From: an uncultured Bacteroidota bacterium
Lineage (GTDB): Bacteria; Bacteroidota; Bacteroidia; B-17B0; Aurantibacillaceae
Reading direction: 5' to 3'
Assembly: GCA_903834765.1 (NCBI GenBank)
Contig: CAILKE010000044.1
Span: 1-37,984, forward strand
Length of the DNA stretch: 37,984 nt
The notes beneath the pieces were generated by a model. It was given only the letters and a program-made list of their open reading frames with translations, did not search any database and was not told the origin of the DNA. Each line of letters starts with the position of its first letter. The first letter of the stretch is position 1. The position numbers were made by a program, and so were the translations under genes. Shown one piece after another: positions 33,332-37,984 of the stretch.

Positions 33332-34429
33332 ATGATTAATACTGAGGATATATATATTTTAGGCATCGAATCGAGTTGCGATGATACCTCTTGTGCGATT
33401 ATAAAAAACGGCCTACTGTTATCAAATGTAACCGCCAATCAAAGCATTCATGAGCAGTATGGTGGCGTTATTCCCGAATTAGCTAGTAGAGATCATCAAA
33501 AAAATATAGTCCCTGTTATAGATGCAGCTATAAAAAAAGCAAATGCCAATTTATCACAAATTAATGCTATTGCTGTAACACGAGGTCCTGGTTTAAGTGG
33601 CAGCTTGTTAGTGGGTTTATCCTTTGCCAAATCATTATCGCTGGCATTACAGATTCCTTTGATAGAAGTAAATCACATGCAAGGACATATATTAGCGCAT
33701 TTTATCGGAGAAGTTTCAGGTTCAGAATTTCAAGTTTCGAGTTCGAATAACCTAACTCAAACTTCAAACAACTTAAAACCAGAAACGTCAAACCTTAAAC
33801 CATCATTTCCTTTTCTATGCCTTACTGTGAGCGGTGGGCATACACAGATTGTAAAAGTCATCTCTCATTTAGAATTTGAATTACTAGCTGAAACAGAAGA
33901 TGATGCTGTGGGTGAAGCATTTGATAAGGCTGCTAAAATTTTAGGACTACCCTACCCTGGCGGTCCTTTGATAGATAAATATGCAAAGCTTGGAGATGCT
34001 AGTAAATACAAGTTTCCTATGCCACAGCTTAAAAATAATAATTACAGTTTTAGTGGCATTAAGACTTCTTTTTTATACTTCATTCAAGACCATGTAAAAG
34101 AAAACCCCCATTTTATTGAGGAGAATCTGAATGATATCTGCGCATCTTATCAAGCTCATTTAATAAAGTATTTACTTAAAAATGTATTAGCTGTTAGTAA
34201 AGAAACCAATATCAAACAAATAGCTATTGCAGGAGGTGTATCCGCCAATTCAGGATTAAGAACTGAATTAGATTTATTAGGAGACAAACATCAATGGCAA
34301 ACTTATATTCCGAAATTTGAATATTGTACTGATAATGCTGCTATGATAGCGATTACAGGTTATTATAAGTATTTACAAAAAGAATTTTGTGGTCTAGACG
34401 CTACGCCTTTAGCGAGATATTCCATTTAA
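33332..34429 (+). CDS. tsaD: tRNA threonylcarbamoyltransferase TsaD
   Basis: 365 aa from ATG 33332. The frame extends five codons upstream to a TTG at 33317 that overlaps the tamB start codon, so the ATG is preferred. It catalyses formation of t6A at position 37 of ANN-decoding tRNAs. Motifs: LGIESSCDDTS near the N-terminus, PELASRDH, RGPGLSGSLLVGL, the metal-binding HMQGH (His 115 and 119 in ATG numbering), FLCLTVSGGHTQIV, DDAVGEAFDKAAK and CTDNAAMIA. It is about 25-30 residues longer than usual because of a Ser/Asn/Thr-rich insertion between HILAHFI and FPFLCLTVSGG. Essential core gene in most bacteria. Confidence 0.96.
   Translation: MINTEDIYILGIESSCDDTSCAIIKNGLLLSNVTANQSIHEQYGGVIPELASRDHQKNIVPVIDAAIKKANANLSQINAIAVTRGPGLSGSLLVGLSFAKSLSLALQIPLIEVNHMQGHILAHFIGEVSGSEFQVSSSNNLTQTSNNLKPETSNLKPSFPFLCLTVSGGHTQIVKVISHLEFELLAETEDDAVGEAFDKAAKILGLPYPGGPLIDKYAKLGDASKYKFPMPQLKNNNYSFSGIKTSFLYFIQDHVKENPHFIEENLNDICASYQAHLIKYLLKNVLAVSKETNIKQIAIAGGVSANSGLRTELDLLGDKHQWQTYIPKFEYCTDNAAMIAITGYYKYLQKEFCGLDATPLARYSI
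33716..33802. repeat. Repeat-derived insertion inside tsaD
   Basis: This stretch encodes about 29 low-complexity residues (SGSEFQVSS... to ...SNLKP) not expected in TsaD. At DNA level the left part (GGTTCAGAATTTCAAGTTT, then CGAGTT) pairs imperfectly with the reverse complement of the right part (AACTCAAACTTCAAAC, then AACTTAAAACC). The FQVSS and NLKPETSNLKP peptides are typical of frames read through dispersed palindromic repeats of Bacteroidota. Confidence 0.65.
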
Positions 34430-34434
34430 AAACA

Positions 34435-34501
34435 TTTCTCGCAGATGAAACGCAAAGTTTCGCAGATAAAACAAATAAAATCTCCGCAACTCAGTGAGAA
34501 A
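34435..34501. repeat. REP-like element between tsaD and pth
   Basis: TTTCTCGCAGAT at the left end and ATCTCCGCAACTCAGTGAGAAA at the right are imperfect inverted arms, with a second CGCAAAGTTTCGCAGAT inside. It fills nearly the whole 82-bp space between the convergent tsaD and pth genes. No clear T-run; it may still act as a weak bidirectional terminator. Confidence 0.6.
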
Positions 34502-34511
34502 AAACATATTT

Positions 34512-35078
34512 CTACTTAGTATTAAACTCATTCATACACCTTGATAAGCCAATAAATGTAAAGGCTTTGATGGCATCTGCTGCTATTTTAATGCGATCGT
34601 TCAACGTCTTTTTTTCTTCGTCGCTCCATTTACCCAATACATAATTTACCTGGCTCCCCTTATTAAATTCGTTACTGATACCAAATCGTAAACGTGCATA
34701 ATTCGTTGTATTTAATATTTCTTGAATATTCTTCAATCCATTATGCCCGCCATCGCTACCTTTAGGGCCAAGCCTAATTTTACCAAATGGCAAAGCTAAT
34801 TCATCCACAATGACTAAGCAATTATCTAAAGCTATTTTCTCGGTTTGTAACCAATAATTAAGGGCTTTTCCACTAAGATTCATGTAAGTAGTTGGCTTAA
34901 TTAAAATTAATTGCTTGCCTTTATATTTTAGTTCAGCTACATCTGCTAATCTATCCGATTTAAATTTTATATCATGTTCTTTGGCAAGATAATCTAATAC
35001 ATCAAAGCCTATATTATGTCGTGTATGAGCATACTCATCGCCAATATTTCCTAAACCAACTATTAAAAATTTACTCAT
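34512..35078 (-). CDS. pth: Peptidyl-tRNA hydrolase
   Basis: 188 aa, normal length. It recycles peptidyl-tRNA released from stalled ribosomes by cleaving the ester bond. Motifs: FLIVGLGNIGDEYAHTRHNI (4-23) with catalytic H21, LIKPTTYMNLSGKAL with the substrate-binding Asn, and CLVIVDELALPFGKIRL followed by GPKGSDGGHNGLKNI with the acidic residue. The C-terminal part is a standard lid (NYVLGKWSDEE). It is transcribed toward tsaD and divergently from rho. Confidence 0.95.
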   Translation of the reverse strand: MSKFLIVGLGNIGDEYAHTRHNIGFDVLDYLAKEHDIKFKSDRLADVAELKYKGKQLILIKPTTYMNLSGKALNYWLQTEKIALDNCLVIVDELALPFGKIRLGPKGSDGGHNGLKNIQEILNTTNYARLRFGISNEFNKGSQVNYVLGKWSDEEKKTLNDRIKIAADAIKAFTFIGLSRCMNEFNTK

Positions 35079-35143
35079 GGCATAAAGGTATTATTTTTAT
35101 AAAAAACTGGTTAATAAAGGACATAAAATAAATATAAATTTTA

Positions 35144-35174
35144 TTTTGAGATATAAAATTAATGCTTATACTTG
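35144..35174 (+). promoter_or_regulatory. Predicted rho promoter
   Basis: TTTTG (35144-35148) and TATACTTG (35167-35174) are 18 bp apart, matching the -33 box and, with one mismatch, TAnnTTTG. The start near 35181 leaves a leader of about 100 nt, A-rich and unstructured by eye. A long leader would suit Rho autoregulation, known in other bacteria; not shown here. Confidence 0.5.
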
Positions 35175-35282
35175 TATCATCATTTAGATAATTACATAAT
35201 CTTGTAATATCAAAAAATCACAAAACTCATTAAAAAACAAAACACAATTTTTTAATTATTATTCCCCTTATTAAACATAACT

Positions 35283-37118
35283 ATGTTTGAAGTTCAAGAT
35301 TTAAGTAGCAGAGCCTTACCTCAGCTAAAAGACATTTGTAAGCAATTTGGTATAGATTCTAAAGGATTAACTAAGCCTGATATGGTTTTAAAAATTGTAG
35401 ATGCTCAAATGGCAAATACTGAATTAGCGGCACAATTAGTGAATCAGTTCCCTAAAAAAGAAAGTGTAAAAGTTGAAGCTATTGCAGCTGAAGGCGCAGA
35501 AGAAAAAAAACCTAAAAAACCTCGTATTACAAAACCTTTAGCTGGATCTGGAATACAAAAAGAACCTTCACCTTTGTTAAAAGAAACAAAACAAGAACCG
35601 ACATTATTTCAAGAGGTGCCTAATTTAAAAGTTGAGACGACTAAAACTGATGTAGTAAATGCTGATGCAAGTGCTGGTATTCAAGATTCAGTTTCTAACG
35701 AAACAAAAGAAGAGCCTGTTCGTAAAGTACCTGTTCATAATCATCCACCAAGAAATCAGCAAAATCAACCCAAGCATCATAATCAATCAAAACCTAATCA
35801 TCCTCAACAACATCAACAAAAAGAAGCTCGAACGGAAGATGGTGAAATTAAACAGGTTGTTAATAATGACTTTGCTATAAATATTGAAACTGAAGAAAAG
35901 CCTCAAACTCCAGACGGTATGGAAATGCATGATGCTAAGGAGAATGAACAAAAGCAACATCACAATCAACAACCTAAACCAGAGCGTGTTTATTATAATT
36001 TTGATGGCATTGCTATTGGCGAAGGCGTATTAGAAATGATGCCTGATGGTTATGGTTTTTTACGCAGTTCAGATTATAATTATTTAAGTTCACCAGATGA
36101 TATATATGTTTCTCAAGCACAAATTAAATTATTTGGATTAAAAACAGGAGATGTTGTGAGAGGTGGAATTCGTCCACCAAAAGATGGAGAAAAATTCTTT
36201 CCTCTTGTAAAAGTTGATGAAATAAATGGAAGAGAACCTTCTTATATTAGAGACAGGGTTCCGTTTGATTATTTAACACCATTATTTCCTTCAGAAAAAT
36301 TAAAATTAACTGGACATCCTTTACAAAATAACAGCACGCGTATCATCGATATGTTTGCACCTATTGGTAAAGGACAACGTGGATTAATTGTAGCTCAGCC
36401 AAAAACTGGGAAAACTGTTTTATTAAAAGATATCGCTAATGCTATAGCTTACAATCATCCTGAAGTTTATTTAATTATTTTGTTAATAGATGAACGTCCT
36501 GAAGAAGTAACTGATATGGCTCGCAGCGTGAAGGCAGAGGTTGTTGCATCTACATTTGATGAACCTGCAGAAAAGCATGTGAAAATTGCAAATATCGTTT
36601 TAGAAAAGGCAAAACGCATGGTAGAATGTGGGCATGATGTTGTTATTTTATTAGATAGTATTACTCGTATGGCACGTGCCTATAATACCGTTGCTCCTTC
36701 AAGCGGAAAAGTATTATCGGGCGGTGTAGAAGCAAATGCTTTACAAAAACCAAAACGTTTTTTTGGGGCAGCTCGTAAAATTGAAAATGGGGGCTCATTA
36801 ACAATTATTGCAACTGCACTTACAGAAACTGGTTCTAAAATGGATGAAGTTATTTTTGAAGAGTTTAAAGGAACAGGTAACATGGAATTACAATTGGATA
36901 GAAAAATTGCTAACCGTCGTGTTTTCCCTGCCGTTGATTTATCATCCTCTTCAACTCGTAGAGATGATTTGTTATTAGATAAAGACACCTTGCAGCGACT
37001 TTGGGTTTTACGAAAACATTTATCAGATATGAATCCTATAGAGGCAATGGAGTTTTTATTAAACCAAATGAGTAAAACAAGAACAAACGAAGAGTTTTTA
37101 ATCAGCATGAATCGTTAA
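35283..37118 (+). CDS. rho: Transcription termination factor Rho with long disordered insertion
   Basis: 611 aa against about 420 in E. coli. The N-terminal Rho domain (1-50, [15 protein letters not shown]) is followed by a disordered insertion at about 60-235. That insertion is rich in Lys, Glu and Pro at first, then in His, Gln and Asn (150-232). The RNA-binding cold-shock-like domain (237-325, [20 protein letters not shown]) precedes the RecA-type motor: Walker A AQPKTGKT (371-378), Walker B region [16 protein letters not shown], and the Q- and R-loop regions [20 protein letters not shown] and [18 protein letters not shown]. The hexameric RNA helicase ends transcription. Large insertions at this place are known in Bacteroidota and affect Rho condensation. 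The DUF4199 gene starts 11 bp downstream. Confidence 0.97.
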   Translation: MFEVQDLSSRALPQLKDICKQFGIDSKGLTKPDMVLKIVDAQMANTELAAQLVNQFPKKESVKVEAIAAEGAEEKKPKKPRITKPLAGSGIQKEPSPLLKETKQEPTLFQEVPNLKVETTKTDVVNADASAGIQDSVSNETKEEPVRKVPVHNHPPRNQQNQPKHHNQSKPNHPQQHQQKEARTEDGEIKQVVNNDFAINIETEEKPQTPDGMEMHDAKENEQKQHHNQQPKPERVYYNFDGIAIGEGVLEMMPDGYGFLRSSDYNYLSSPDDIYVSQAQIKLFGLKTGDVVRGGIRPPKDGEKFFPLVKVDEINGREPSYIRDRVPFDYLTPLFPSEKLKLTGHPLQNNSTRIIDMFAPIGKGQRGLIVAQPKTGKTVLLKDIANAIAYNHPEVYLIILLIDERPEEVTDMARSVKAEVVASTFDEPAEKHVKIANIVLEKAKRMVECGHDVVILLDSITRMARAYNTVAPSSGKVLSGGVEANALQKPKRFFGAARKIENGGSLTIIATALTETGSKMDEVIFEEFKGTGNMELQLDRKIANRRVFPAVDLSSSSTRRDDLLLDKDTLQRLWVLRKHLSDMNPIEAMEFLLNQMSKTRTNEEFLISMNR

Positions 37119-37129
37119 GAATTTAGATA

Positions 37130-37636
37130 ATGAAAAACAGACCTTTAGTTTTAGGAATAGTTTATAGTATTTTAGTTATTATATTTAAGCTCATAATTGT
37201 TTTAGGCGGTTACGGCTTAAGTAAGTTTGGTTTTTTCTTTTCGCACATAATAAGTGTAGTTGCAATTGCTCCCTTTATTTTCTTTACAATTAAATTAACC
37301 AAAGCCGACAATGGCGGATTTATTGGCGGTAAAGAAGCTTTAAAAACAGGCCTTAAAATGCTCGTAGTTGCTGCCATAATTACCTCAGCTTATAACTACA
37401 TAGAGTTTGAATGGAAATGGAAAGACCTATCTATTGAATATTATAATAGCCAAACATTTAAAGATATTTTAGCTACTAAACCAAAATTTACATCTGCCGA
37501 ACATCCTAAAATAATTTCGGAAGCCATCAATGAGCTATCGGCTTTTAAAGCTGTAACTGGTAAATTATTTATTTTATTCTTTTTTAGTGTAAGTGCTGCT
37601 TTTATTAGCGCTGTATTTTTAAGGAAAGGTAGATAA
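37130..37636 (+). CDS. DUF4199 membrane protein
   Basis: 168 aa with four membrane helices: LVLGIVYSILVIIFKLIIVL (5-24), FFFSHIISVVAIAPFIFFTI (about 34-54), MLVVAAIITSAYNYI (about 74-90) and LFILFFFSVSAAFISAVFL (about 145-164). The layout, with NGGFIGGKEALKTGLKM between helices 2 and 3, is typical of DUF4199 proteins of Bacteroidota. Function unknown. It sits 11 bp after rho, likely on the same transcript, which ends at the terminator at 37652. Confidence 0.85.
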   Translation: MKNRPLVLGIVYSILVIIFKLIIVLGGYGLSKFGFFFSHIISVVAIAPFIFFTIKLTKADNGGFIGGKEALKTGLKMLVVAAIITSAYNYIEFEWKWKDLSIEYYNSQTFKDILATKPKFTSAEHPKIISEAINELSAFKAVTGKLFILFFFSVSAAFISAVFLRKGR

Positions 37637-37651
37637 TACCACAATCTTCAT

Positions 37652-37685
37652 AAACCCCTATAAACAGAAGTTTATAGGGGTTTTT
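37652..37685 (+). terminator. Strong intrinsic terminator after rho-DUF4199
   Basis: A perfect 14-bp stem, AAACCCCTATAAAC with GTTTATAGGGGTTT, encloses the tetraloop AGAA and continues into a T-run (TTTTTT with the stem end). It lies 15 bp past the DUF4199 stop codon. It is the most GC-rich stem among the terminators seen here. Confidence 0.92.
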
Positions 37686-37774
37686 AATTTATTAATTATT
37701 CGACAACAAACAATTGCAATTAACTATATACGAATCTAAACAGTTAAGAACCGAATAAAGTTTTGAGGTGGACT

Positions 37775-37782
37775 TACCTTTG
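37775..37782 (+). promoter_or_regulatory. -7 element upstream of ssb
   Basis: TACCTTTG is an exact TAnnTTTG match. The nearest TTTTG (37761-37765) is only 9 bp upstream, too close for a -33 box, so only the -7 element is called. The ATG at 37865 lies about 80 bp downstream, giving a leader of roughly 75 nt. Confidence 0.5.
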
Positions 37783-37864
37783 TATCGTCAATTTGATGAA
37801 GCGCTTCAAAATTAAATGACACGAAAAATTAATAATTATAAAACAACTTAAAAAAAAAGAAATC

Positions 37865-37984
37865 ATGAACAACACATTAAGAAACCGCGTACAATTAATT
37901 GGAAATTTAGGTAATGCACCAGAGATTAAAACTTTTGATGGAAATAAAAAAGTAGCAAAATTATCTTTAGCAACAACTGAAAAA
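37865..37984 (+). CDS. ssb: Single-stranded DNA-binding protein, N-terminal part only
   Basis: Forty codons up to the window edge: MNNTLRNRVQLIGNLGNAPE then IKTFDGNKKVAKLSLATTEK. This is the first part of the OB fold of bacterial SSB (NxVxLIGNLGxxPE, then KVAKLSLATxE). Coats single-stranded DNA in replication and repair. The gene is cut by the window end, not by a mutation. It has its own promoter-like element after the rho-DUF4199 terminator. Confidence 0.93.
   Translation, partial: MNNTLRNRVQLIGNLGNAPEIKTFDGNKKVAKLSLATTEK

Noticed and set aside
36680-37108. 142-codon minus-strand frame inside rho
   Set aside because: Antisense to the conserved motor domain of Rho; no recognisable pattern.

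Overview
The window is an AT-rich stretch of a chromosome from a member of the phylum Bacteroidota, probably an aerobic, free-living Flavobacteriales- or Cytophaga-like lineage. The evidence is: -7 promoter elements of the form TAnnTTTG instead of sigma70 boxes; type IX secretion components (a PorQ homologue, a cargo protein with a C-terminal sorting domain, a small protein resembling the GldM C-terminus); a Rho factor with a large low-complexity insertion typical of the phylum; a Bacteroidota-type TamB; and DUF3108 and DUF4199 proteins. No phage structural gene, transposase, integrase, CRISPR array or rRNA was seen.

Region 1 (about 1-13.5 kb) is accessory in character, with many proteins of unknown function. 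It holds a DnaA/Hda-like protein whose Walker A lysine is replaced by valine. A 63-bp sequence upstream of that gene is repeated upstream of its neighbour, an uncharacterised protein that is followed by a secreted archaemetzincin-like metalloprotease. Next come a secreted TPR protein, a secreted caspase-fold protein, and a protein with YD-repeat-like strands. A WYL-domain regulator overlaps a small conserved gene and ends at a strong terminator. A new unit then starts: a four-helix membrane protein, a DUF932 protein, a BCS1-like AAA+ ATPase and a 65-residue protein. RmuC and a lipoprotein close the region.

Region 2 (13.6-18.5 kb) has a tRNA-Lys(TTT) on the minus strand, with recognisable promoter and terminator. 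Divergent from it is an apparent operon for the inner-core sugar Kdo and its 8-amino form: an unknown small gene, kdnA (transaminase), a DUF6922 + AbiEii-type nucleotidyltransferase pair, kdnB (Kdo 8-oxidase) and kdsA (Kdo-8-phosphate synthase). KdsA makes Kdo-8-P; after dephosphorylation, KdnB would oxidise C8 of Kdo and KdnA would aminate it to Kdo8N for lipopolysaccharide. The toxin-antitoxin-like pair sits between kdnA and kdnB in perfect operon register, which is the most unusual arrangement in the window.

Region 3 (18.6-28.7 kb) is envelope and signalling: a type IX cargo protein, a CPBP membrane protease, an M61 peptidase with a PDZ domain, a LytS/LytR-type two-component pair, a HEAT-like protein and a GldM-like small protein. 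Convergent to these are porQ, a tryptophan 2,3-dioxygenase gene and a DUF3108 protein gene.

Region 4 (28.9-37.98 kb) is core: tamB and tsaD diverge with only 14 bp between their likely start codons, followed by pth (minus), rho, a DUF4199 membrane protein, a strong terminator and the start of ssb, cut by the window end. Palindromic repeat debris of several families is scattered between genes, and one such element appears to have become an in-frame insertion in TsaD.

All calls come from reading motifs by eye; no database search was run.
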